Source of the DNA: Bacteroidales bacterium UBA3684
GTDB taxonomy: Bacteria > Bacteroidota > Bacteroidia > Bacteroidales > P3
Direction of reading: 5' to 3'
DNA: 7,562 nucleotides
NCBI GenBank assembly: GCA_002372855.1
Contig: DFIZ01000078.1
Coordinates: 17,627-25,188, forward strand
Positions 1 to 5,730 of this stretch are shown here, in pieces. The translations under genes and the position numbers were made by a program. The notes under the pieces were generated by a model. It saw only the letters and a program-made list of their open reading frames with translations. It did no database searches and was not told where the DNA came from. Positions within the stretch are counted from its first letter, which is position 1. Every line of letters starts with the position of its first letter.

Positions 1-118
1 GGAAGGATATAAGAAGGGACGAATTATGTAGGTCGTAGGGGGAGGTTGGAGTGGTGAGTGGGAGTATGTTTTTTTTGCAAAAATTAACATTTTATCGTGG
101 TGAATGGATATTTTTTCG
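1..118. repeat. Non-coding left flank with tail of an 11-bp-period repeat
   Basis: Positions 1-18 (GGAAGGATATAAGAAGGG) are identical to 7462-7479, which is the outer end of the palindromic 11-bp-period array at the other end of the window, so the window probably starts inside a second copy of that element. Positions 19-68 are purine-rich with a few TGGAG/TGAGTGG words. Positions 69-118 are AT-rich and lead into the promoter of the first gene. A reading frame through 51-941 exists, but it is a shadow of the nitroreductase gene in another frame. Confidence 0.6.
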
Positions 119-126
119 TATTTTTG
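119..126 (+). promoter_or_regulatory. Bacteroidetes -7 promoter element of the nitroreductase gene
   Basis: TATTTTTG fits the TAnnTTTG consensus of the Bacteroidetes primary sigma factor. It lies 24 nt before the ATG at 151, so transcription would start near 130. No good TTTG element is visible 19-21 nt upstream (only TGG near 98-100), so the call rests on the -7 box and its position. A short AGGAAAG stretch at 141-147 may help ribosome binding. Confidence 0.6.
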
Positions 127-150
127 CATTTTGTTTCATAAGGAAAGACT

Positions 151-906
151 ATGATGGAAAAGGATGCAATAGAGGTGATGCTGAATCACCGTTCGATAAG
201 GAAATTCACGGCGGAGCGAGTGGACAAGGCGCTGCTGGCGGAGATTGTCGAATGCGGTCTGCGGGCCTCGAACACGGGCAATATGCAGCTCTATTCGGTC
301 ATCGCCACCGAGGAGGAGCCGCTCCGCACGGAGCTTTGCGGGCTGCACTTCGGCCAGTGCGCGACGGCGCCGCTGTGGCTGACGGTGTGCGTGGATGTGA
401 ACCGCTACCACCACTACTGCCGCGTCAACGGCTGCGACGAGCCCTACGGCAACCTGCTGTGGTTCCTCTCGGGTTTGGTGGACGCCACCCTCTTCGCGCA
501 GAACCTCTGCATCGCCGCCGAGGCCAAAGGACTGGGATTCTGCTACCTGGGCACGGTGATGTACAACACGGCCAAGATTGCCCAGCTGCTGAAATGCCCC
601 AAGGGCGTGGTGCCTGTGATAGCGCTGGCCATGGGCCATCCCGCCGAGGAGGGCCGCATGAGCGAACGCCTGGGCCTGGACGCCGTGCTGCACAGCGAGG
701 TGTACCACGAGGCCTCCGACGGGGAGATTGTGGCCATGCACAAGGTGCGCGACGAGGACCCCTTCAACCGCCAGATGGTGAAGGAGAACGGCACGCGCAA
801 CTACTGCGAAATCTTCACCACCAAACGCTATCCGCGCGAGGCCAACGAGGGCATCAGCCGGGAGCTGAAAGCCTACCTGGAGGAGAATTTTTTTGCCACG
901 TTATAA
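151..906 (+). CDS. NfsA-like FMN-dependent nitroreductase / NAD(P)H oxidoreductase
   Basis: A 251-residue protein of the nitroreductase superfamily, close in length to E. coli NfsA (240). Members are homodimeric cytosolic FMN enzymes that pass electrons from NAD(P)H to flavins, nitroaromatics or quinones; the natural substrate here is unknown. Visible features are the FMN phosphate-binding start HRSIRKF (13-19), the ASNTGNMQLYSV stretch (39-50) typical of the NfsA/FRP branch, the helix and turn AAEAKGLGFCYLG (122-134), and GHP at 162-164. The C-terminal half carries the long, charged tail of this branch. ATG 151 is chosen because it follows a purine-rich stretch and the promoter at 119-126; ATG 154 is an equally possible start that removes only one residue. 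The stop at 904-906 is 37 nt before the next start. The -33 element of the next gene's promoter lies inside the last codons. Confidence 0.88.
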   Translation: MMEKDAIEVMLNHRSIRKFTAERVDKALLAEIVECGLRASNTGNMQLYSVIATEEEPLRTELCGLHFGQCATAPLWLTVCVDVNRYHHYCRVNGCDEPYGNLLWFLSGLVDATLFAQNLCIAAEAKGLGFCYLGTVMYNTAKIAQLLKCPKGVVPVIALAMGHPAEEGRMSERLGLDAVLHSEVYHEASDGEIVAMHKVRDEDPFNRQMVKENGTRNYCEIFTTKRYPREANEGISRELKAYLEENFFATL

Positions 907-922
907 AAAATGTGTATTTTTG
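892..922 (+). promoter_or_regulatory. Promoter of the acyl-CoA ligase gene
   Basis: TTTG at 892-895 and TATTTTTG at 915-922 are 19 nt apart, a match to the Bacteroidetes -33/-7 consensus. The -33 box lies within the coding end of the nitroreductase gene. Transcription would start near 927, leaving a leader of about 15-20 nt before ATG 944. The promoter also rules out the longer reading frame that opens at 893, because that start would lie upstream of the transcript. Confidence 0.75.
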
Positions 923-943
923 CAATCTAAAACGGAAATAGAT

Positions 944-2815
944 ATGGCAGAGATTACAAGGACCTTCGATTTGCTGGACCACCTGGTGGAGCACTATCCG
1001 AAGGATGACATACTGGCCGGAAAGGTGAACGGAGAGTGGGTGAAATACAGCTCGCACGACTACTACAAGTTTGCCCACTACCTGGCCTACGGCCTGTGCG
1101 AGATGGGTCTGAAACAGGGCGACCGTGTGGTGACCATGAGCAGCAACTGCCCGGAGTGGAACTTCATCGACATGGCCCTGTCCATGAGCGGCATCATCCA
1201 TGTGCCCATCTATCCCACGCTGAACACCGAGAGCTACCTCTACATCCTGCGCCACAGCGAGGCCGTTGCCGTCATGGTGAGCTCCAAAGTGCTGCTCAAC
1301 CGCATACGCCCCGCCATCGAACAGCTGGACCCCAAACCGCAGGTCTACACCCTGGCCAACATCGAGGGCGAGCACCGCACCCTGGAAATCCTGAAGCTGG
1401 GCATCGCCAACCGCGACAAATGGATGGGCGAAATAGAGCGCCGGAAGCGCGAAATCAAGCCCGACGACTGGACGACGATGATCTACACCAGCGGCACCAC
1501 GGGCATGCCCAAGGGCGTCATGCTGAGCCACCGCAACCTGTGCAGCAACTTCACCGCCCACGCCCAGGTGCAGCCCTGCGACAGCCGCCACCGTTTCCTG
1601 TCGTTCCTGCCGCTGAACCATATCTACGAACGCTCGATGAACTACCACTACCAGTACCTGGGCATCAGCATCTACTATGCCGAGAGCATGGGCACCATCC
1701 AGCAGAACATGCAGGAGCTGCACGCCGACGGTTTCTGTGCCGTGCCGAGGGTGCTGGAAATGGTCTACGACAAGCTCTATGCCGCCGGCAAGGACTTCAC
1801 CGGCATCAAGAAAGCCATCTACGACTGGGCCTTCCGCCACGGCCAGCGCTACGACTATACGGGCCTGACCAAGGTGCAGCCCTTCTACCAGATCAGCCAG
1901 TGGCTGCTGGACCGCCTGGTCTACCGCCAGTGGCGCGAGAAATTCGGCGGCAAGCACCTGACCGTCATCACCGGCGGCAGCAGCATACAGCCCAAGATGG
2001 TGCGCCTCTTCGCCGCCGCGGGCATCAATATCTACGAGGGCTACGGCATGAGCGAGACCTCGCCCGTCATTGCCGTCAACGACCCGGCGCACCGCCAGGT
2101 GAAGATCGGCACCGTGGGCCCCGTGCTGAGCGGCGTGGAACTGAAATTCGACGAGGACGGCGAGATTCTGACCCGTGGACCGCACATCATGCTGGGCTAC
2201 TACAAAGACCCGGAATACACGGCCCAGGTCATCGACGCCGACGGCTGGCTCCACACGGGCGACATCGGCACCCTGGTGGGCGGACGCTACCTGAAAATCA
2301 CCGACCGCAAGAAGGACATCTTCAAGCTCTCAGCAGGCAAATATGTGGCTCCGCAGCTGATAGAGAACCTGCTGCGCGGCTCGGAATACATAGAGCAGGT
2401 GATGATTATCGGCGAGAACGAGAAGCAGGTGGCCGCCATCATCAGCCCCAACTTCAACACGCTGCACTACTGGGCGCTGAAGTACAAACTGCACTACCGC
2501 GACAATGCCGAGCTCATCTCCCTGCCCAAGACACAGGAGAAGATACGCAAGGTGCTGGACGAGTTCAACAAGACCCTCGCGCCGCACGAGCAGGTGAAGC
2601 AGTTCCGTCTGGTGACCGACGAGTGGACGCCCAACAACGGACTCCTCTCCCCCACCCTCAAGCTGCGCCGCGGTCCCCTGATGGACAAGTACAAAGACCT
2701 CGTGAACGACATCTACGGCAAGGAGAAGACCTCGACCAGCGCTTTCTTCTCGGCCTTCAAGTCGGTGGAGCTGCCGACCATCACGATGCCGTGGCAGAAG
2801 AAGGGGGAGAAGTGA
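944..2815 (+). CDS. Long-chain fatty acid--CoA ligase (AMP-forming)
   Basis: A 623-residue ANL-superfamily enzyme that activates a fatty acid with ATP to an acyl-adenylate and then forms acyl-CoA, probably at the inner membrane face. It has the core motifs in order: P-loop YTSGTTGMPKG (181-191), GYGMSETSP (366-374), GWLHTGDIG (434-442), the hinge TDRKKDIFKLSAGKYVAP (453-470), and a C-terminal TLK with the candidate catalytic Lys573. The length and the hinge sequence point to the eukaryote-like long-chain (ACSL/FAA) branch common in Bacteroidetes rather than to short-chain synthetases. ATG 944 is chosen over the in-frame ATG at 893 because the promoter -7 box lies at 915-922 and the homologous sequence begins around the phrase TFDLLDHL. 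The stop codon is the first TGA of an 8-bp repeat array. The lipoprotein gene follows after 73 nt with no visible promoter, so the two may be co-transcribed. The exact chain-length preference cannot be read from the sequence. Confidence 0.92.
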   Translation: MAEITRTFDLLDHLVEHYPKDDILAGKVNGEWVKYSSHDYYKFAHYLAYGLCEMGLKQGDRVVTMSSNCPEWNFIDMALSMSGIIHVPIYPTLNTESYLYILRHSEAVAVMVSSKVLLNRIRPAIEQLDPKPQVYTLANIEGEHRTLEILKLGIANRDKWMGEIERRKREIKPDDWTTMIYTSGTTGMPKGVMLSHRNLCSNFTAHAQVQPCDSRHRFLSFLPLNHIYERSMNYHYQYLGISIYYAESMGTIQQNMQELHADGFCAVPRVLEMVYDKLYAAGKDFTGIKKAIYDWAFRHGQRYDYTGLTKVQPFYQISQWLLDRLVYRQWREKFGGKHLTVITGGSSIQPKMVRLFAAAGINIYEGYGMSETSPVIAVNDPAHRQVKIGTVGPVLSGVELKFDEDGEILTRGPHIMLGYYKDPEYTAQVIDADGWLHTGDIGTLVGGRYLKITDRKKDIFKLSAGKYVAPQLIENLLRGSEYIEQVMIIGENEKQVAAIISPNFNTLHYWALKYKLHYRDNAELISLPKTQEKIRKVLDEFNKTLAPHEQVKQFRLVTDEWTPNNGLLSPTLKLRRGPLMDKYKDLVNDIYGKEKTSTSAFFSAFKSVELPTITMPWQKKGEK

Positions 2816-2860
2816 TTGCTTGAATGCATGATTGCTTGAATGCTTGAGTGTTTGAGTGGA
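2813..2860 (+). repeat. Array of six degenerate 8-bp units (TGARTGNN)
   Basis: The units are TGATTGCT, TGAATGCA, TGATTGCT, TGAATGCT, TGAGTGTT and TGAGTGGA, exactly in register from 2813. The TGA of the first unit is the stop codon of the acyl-CoA ligase gene, so the array starts at the end of the coding region. A related array (TGAGTGGC units) lies at 6330-6361. No -7 promoter element is visible in this gap. Confidence 0.8.
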
Positions 2861-2870
2861 GGGGAATAAC

Positions 2871-2892
2871 AATGAAAATTGAAAATGAATGA
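2871..2892 (+). repeat. AATTGAAAATTGA-type repeat with mini-ORF at the OPX gene start
   Basis: This A-rich stretch matches the repeat near the PorT gene start (shared core TGAAAATTGAAA). It contains a six-codon frame, ATG 2872 to TGA 2890-2892 (product MKIENE), whose stop overlaps the ATG of the export lipoprotein (2889-2891) as ATGA. The repeat thus supplies the A-rich initiation region of the next gene and may couple translation. Whether the mini-frame is translated is unknown. Confidence 0.55.
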
Positions 2893-3677
2893 GAAATAGA
2901 ATCATCTTTATGTTCGCTCTGTTGGGGGCGATGGTGCTGACGGGATGCGGAACCGAGCAGCGCTACCTCTACGTGGAGGATGCGCCGCACGATACGCCTA
3001 TGCCCATCACCAACAACTACGACGCCACAATCTATCCCAACGACCAGCTGTACATCTACGTCGGCAGCCAGTCGCCCTCGACGGTAAAGGCCTTCAACCA
3101 GGAGACCAACACCGACAAGGTGATCAGGGACCGCAGCGCGCTGAAGGGCTACCTGGTGTCGCAGAGCGGACACATCGTGTTCCCCATCCTGGGGCGCATC
3201 GAGGTGGCCGGCATGACGCGTTCCGAGCTGGAGCGCCGGCTCGAGACCATGCTGATTGACGGGCAGTACGTCACCGACCCCGTGGTGACGGTGAACCTGA
3301 TGAACTTCCACGTGACAGTCATCGGCGAGGTGAAGCAGCCGCGGGTCGTCGTGGCCGAAGGCAGCCGCCTGACCATCTTCGAAGCCCTGGCACAGTGCGG
3401 CGACATCACGATAGACGGCTTGAGAACCAATGTCGTAGTGGTGCGCAGCGGCGTGAACACCCAGACCGTGGACACCCTGGACCTGACGCGCAAGGAGGTG
3501 CTGTCGTCGCCCTACTACTACCTGCAGCAGAACGACATCGTCTTCGTGGAACCCACGGAGAAGAAGAAGAAAAAGGCCTGGCGCAACGAGGACTGGCCCA
3601 AATACCTCAACATCGGTGCGCAGTCCATCAGATTGGCCTATTCCACCATCCGTTACTTGCAACTCTCCAAACGATGA
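2889..3677 (+). CDS. Polysaccharide export outer-membrane lipoprotein (Wza/OPX family)
   Basis: A 262-residue protein that probably forms the outer-membrane channel for capsular or exopolysaccharide. The N-terminus is a lipoprotein signal: RNR, a hydrophobic core, then the lipobox LTGC with Cys20 as lipidation site. Residues about 46-138 match the polysaccharide export domain (IYPNDQLYIYVGS; GYLVSQSGHIVFPILGRIEVAGMT; YVTDPVVTVNL). Residues about 141-195 match an SLBB domain (VTVIGEVKQPRVVVAEG; FEALAQCGDI). A run of five lysines (225-229) precedes a C-terminal segment (about 240-260) that could be the membrane helix that OPX proteins use in the outer membrane, although it is only moderately hydrophobic. 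It is shorter than E. coli Wza (379) but usual for Bacteroidetes versions. No Wzc-type co-polymerase or glycosyltransferase gene is adjacent, so it stands alone here. ATG 2889 is the only start that gives a full signal peptide. Confidence 0.9.
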   Translation: MRNRIIFMFALLGAMVLTGCGTEQRYLYVEDAPHDTPMPITNNYDATIYPNDQLYIYVGSQSPSTVKAFNQETNTDKVIRDRSALKGYLVSQSGHIVFPILGRIEVAGMTRSELERRLETMLIDGQYVTDPVVTVNLMNFHVTVIGEVKQPRVVVAEGSRLTIFEALAQCGDITIDGLRTNVVVVRSGVNTQTVDTLDLTRKEVLSSPYYYLQQNDIVFVEPTEKKKKKAWRNEDWPKYLNIGAQSIRLAYSTIRYLQLSKR

Positions 3678-3720
3678 GCGTACAACGTAAATTCTTAGTA
3701 TCAGCCAGATAGAAAATAAA

Positions 3721-3752
3721 TTTGGCCACATCGGGAAAAAGTCGTATCTTTG
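3721..3752 (+). promoter_or_regulatory. Promoter of the tRNA-Gln gene
   Basis: TTTG at 3721-3724 and TATCTTTG at 3745-3752 are 20 nt apart, matching the Bacteroidetes promoter consensus. Transcription would start around 3756-3758, about 20 nt before the mature tRNA 5' end. Confidence 0.8.
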
Positions 3753-3757
3753 CAGCC

Positions 3758-3776
3758 GATTTTTTGCGAAAAAATC
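3758..3776 (+). other. Hairpin in the pre-tRNA 5' leader
   Basis: GATTTTTT (3758-3765) and AAAAAATC (3769-3776) are perfectly complementary around a GCG loop. The hairpin would occupy nearly the whole leader between the predicted transcription start and the tRNA, and it ends exactly at the RNase P cleavage site. A role in processing is inference only. Confidence 0.6.
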
Positions 3777-3847
3777 TGTCCTATGGTGTAATGGTAGCAC
3801 ATCAGATTTTGGTTCTGCTTGTCTAGGTTCGAATCCTGGTAGGACAA
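3777..3847 (+). tRNA. trnQ: tRNA-Gln (anticodon TTG)
   Basis: A full cloverleaf can be drawn. The acceptor stem is TGTCCTA (3777-3783) with TAGGACA (3840-3846), seven pairs, and A3847 is the discriminator. The D arm pairs GTGT with GCAC. The anticodon stem is CAGA with TCTG around the loop TTTTGGT, giving anticodon TTG, which reads CAA (Gln). The T arm is CTAGG-TTCGAAT-CCTGG. The pair at the top of the anticodon stem (27-43, T/C) is a mismatch. The 3' CCA is not encoded (CCG follows), so it must be added by the CCA-adding enzyme. The gene is transcribed alone, between its own promoter and a terminator. Confidence 0.96.
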
Positions 3848-3850
3848 CCG

Positions 3851-3885
3851 AAAGACGCTCCTTTGCCGGAGCGTCTTTTTTTTTT
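3851..3885 (+). terminator. Intrinsic terminator after tRNA-Gln
   Basis: AAAGACGCTCC (3851-3861) pairs perfectly with GGAGCGTCTTT (3868-3878) around a 6-nt loop, and is followed by an unbroken T run to 3885. It begins 3 nt after the tRNA and closes a short single-gene transcript. Confidence 0.93.
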
Positions 3886-3951
3886 GTATTCACGTGTCAA
3901 TATTTCTTCCAGCGGTCGCAATAAAAAAACATTTCCTGCGTTATACGTGGC

Positions 3952-4971
3952 ATGAAGAACAACAAAGTGCTAATCGTGTACACCGGCGGCACCATCGGCA
4001 TGGTGCAGGACGAAAACGGCTCGCTCCACCCCTTCGCCCTCGACCGCATCTACGACGCCGTGCCCCAGCTCAAGAGCTGCCAGTACGGCATCGACTCCGT
4101 CACCCTCGACAATATCATCGACTCTTCGAACATGACGCCCTCGCTGTGGGTGGACATCGCCAACATCATCGAGCGCGAATACGAGCGCTACGACGGCTTC
4201 GTGGTGCTCCACGGCACCGACACCATGGCCTACACCGCCTCGGCGCTGAGTTTCATGTTCAAGAACCTCGCCAAACCCATCGTCCTCACGGGCAGCCAGC
4301 TGCCCTTGGGCATGCTGCGCAGCGACGGCCGCGAGAACATCATCTGTGCCCTCGAGATAGCCTCCACGCAGCAGTGCACCATCCCCGAGGTGTGCATCTT
4401 CTTCGAGAACCACCTCTACCGCGGCAACCGCAGCACCAAGATGAGCGCCGCCAACTTCGACGCCTTCGAGACCTACAACTACCCCTCGCTGGCCAAGGCG
4501 GGCATCAACATCTCCTTCCGCGACCACCTCTTCCTCCCCATGCCCACCGAGCCGCTGGTGGTGCGCAAGCAGTTCGACACCCGCGTGGCCATCCTCAAGC
4601 TCTTCCCCGGCATCGGTCCCGACGTGGTGAATGCCGTGCTCCGCAGTCCCAACCTGCAGGGCGTCATCATCGAAACCTACGGCTCCGGCAACGCCCCCAC
4701 CGACGCCTGGTTCATCTCCGCCCTCGAGGAAGCCATCCAGCGCGGCATCATCGTGATGAACGTCACGCAGTGCAAAGCCGGCTCCGTGGTCATGCGCCAG
4801 TACGCCGCCAGCTGCGACATGGACCGCATCGGCGTCATCGGCGGCGGCGACATCACCATCGAGGCCGCCATCACCAAGCTCATGTTCCTCCTCGGCAACT
4901 TCCCCCAGAACAAAGACCACGTCCGCCGGCGCCTCAGCGAGTCGCTCCGCGGCGAAATCACAGAAAACTGA
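3952..4971 (+). CDS. ansA: L-asparaginase, type I (cytosolic)
   Basis: A 339-residue enzyme that hydrolyses L-asparagine to aspartate and ammonia, close to the length of E. coli AnsA (338). The first signature is YTGGTIGM (10-17), with Thr14 as the predicted nucleophile. The second is LHGTDTMAYTAS from residue 86, with Thr89-Asp90 of the catalytic triad. Lys163 in STKMSAANFDAF fits the triad lysine. The C-terminal part contains the TYGSGNAP motif and GGGDIT, as in the bacterial cytosolic enzymes that carry an allosteric asparagine site. There is no signal peptide, so it is the low-affinity cytoplasmic type rather than the periplasmic type II. It starts 66 nt after the tRNA terminator; no TAnnTTTG box is recognised in 3886-3951, so its promoter is unclear. 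The PorT-like gene starts 9 nt downstream, which suggests co-transcription. Confidence 0.94.
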   Translation: MKNNKVLIVYTGGTIGMVQDENGSLHPFALDRIYDAVPQLKSCQYGIDSVTLDNIIDSSNMTPSLWVDIANIIEREYERYDGFVVLHGTDTMAYTASALSFMFKNLAKPIVLTGSQLPLGMLRSDGRENIICALEIASTQQCTIPEVCIFFENHLYRGNRSTKMSAANFDAFETYNYPSLAKAGINISFRDHLFLPMPTEPLVVRKQFDTRVAILKLFPGIGPDVVNAVLRSPNLQGVIIETYGSGNAPTDAWFISALEEAIQRGIIVMNVTQCKAGSVVMRQYAASCDMDRIGVIGGGDITIEAAITKLMFLLGNFPQNKDHVRRRLSESLRGEITEN

Positions 4972-5069
4972 AATTGAAAATTGAAACTGTCGAGGTTTAT
5001 AAACAAGCCGCTTAAACTGGTGCTCTGCATCGGCTTCTTTTTCAATTTTCAATTCTCAATCTTCAATTC
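4970..5069. repeat. Inverted pair of AATTGAAAATTGAAA repeats around the PorT gene start
   Basis: AATTGAAAATTGAAA at 4972-4986 is a perfect 15-bp inverted match to 5040-5054, and the second arm continues as related words (CTCAAT, CTTCAATTC) to 5069. The left arm contains the TTG start codon of the PorT-like gene (4981-4983). The right arm encodes part of its signal peptide. In the mRNA the two arms could pair across a 53-nt loop and cover the start codon. The same repeat type occurs at 2871-2889. Confidence 0.85.
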
Positions 5070-5730
5070 AGTCCACGCCCAGGTGGGCAACCTCGGCAAA
5101 TTCGACTCCCGCCTGATCCACTTCGGCATCCAGGTGGGCTACACCCATTCGAAGTTCGACCTGGAATACACCCACGACGACGCCCTGCGCGAGATACTGC
5201 AAGGCACCACGTCCTACTATGCCCCCGGCTTCCACATCGCCGCCATCGGCGACCTGCGACTCAACGACTGGTTCAACCTGCGCATACTGCCCGGTGTGAC
5301 CCTCATCACGCGCGACGTGGCCTACTCCTGGGAGTCCAGCTACCTGGCCTCGCACCGCCTTGCCGAACTCAGCCGCAAAGTGGAGTCGGTCTACGGCGAT
5401 TTCCCCGTGGAAATCAAGTTCCGCGCCATGCGATGGGGCAACTTCCGCCCCTACCTCACCGGAGGCATCTCCTACGGCTTCGACTTCGCCTCGCTGCGCA
5501 AAAACCGCAACCGCACCGACGAGAGCATCATACGCCTCGAGCCCAACGACCTGCGCTACTCCATGGGTCTGGGCTTCGACGTCTTTCTGCGCTATGTGAA
5601 ATTCGCCATCGACCTGAAGATGACCTTCGGCATCATAGACCTCCGCGTCGAAGACCCCGACATCTACATCCAGGCCTTCGAGCACCTGCACTCCCGCACC
5701 TTCATGCTGAGCTTCACCTTTGAAGGCTGA
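4981..5730 (+). CDS. porT: PorT-like outer-membrane beta-barrel protein (type IX secretion)
   Basis: A 249-residue protein, near the length of P. gingivalis PorT (about 244), which is needed for type IX secretion of gingipains. A cleavable signal peptide is visible: KLSRFINKPLK, then a hydrophobic core, with cleavage probably after Ala33 (VHA|Q). The mature part is rich in alternating beta strands. It has the family phrases FDSRLIHFGIQVG (41-53), PGFHIAAIGDLRLNDWFNLR (82-101), FPVEIKFRAMRWGNFRPYLTGG (141-162), and a final strand ending in Phe (FMLSFTF). An in-frame TGA at 4975-4977 means TTG 4981 is the first possible start. GTG 5020 would leave a signal with no basic N-region. The residues from about 20 to 30 are encoded by a dispersed repeat, so the signal peptide seems partly rebuilt from repeat DNA. 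No other secretion genes are nearby. A generic PorT-family barrel protein with another role is the main alternative. Confidence 0.78.
   Translation: MKLSRFINKPLKLVLCIGFFFNFQFSIFNSVHAQVGNLGKFDSRLIHFGIQVGYTHSKFDLEYTHDDALREILQGTTSYYAPGFHIAAIGDLRLNDWFNLRILPGVTLITRDVAYSWESSYLASHRLAELSRKVESVYGDFPVEIKFRAMRWGNFRPYLTGGISYGFDFASLRKNRNRTDESIIRLEPNDLRYSMGLGFDVFLRYVKFAIDLKMTFGIIDLRVEDPDIYIQAFEHLHSRTFMLSFTFEG

Noticed and set aside
893..943. 17-codon N-terminal extension of the acyl-CoA ligase
   Set aside because: The start lies upstream of the -7 box at 915-922, and the extra residues translate the promoter sequence rather than conserved protein.
854..2254. 466-residue open frame on the minus strand opposite the acyl-CoA ligase gene
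   Set aside because: It is a shadow of the GC-rich coding strand: low-complexity Val/His/Ala/Gly composition, no domain recognised, and the plus strand has a full set of ligase motifs.
3886..3951. Promoter of the asparaginase gene
   Set aside because: No TAnnTTTG box is found; TATTTCTT near 3900 is too poor a match to call.
3970..5052. 360-residue open frame on the minus strand opposite the asparaginase gene
   Set aside because: Repetitive Gly/Val/Asp/His composition typical of antisense frames; the plus-strand asparaginase signature is clear.
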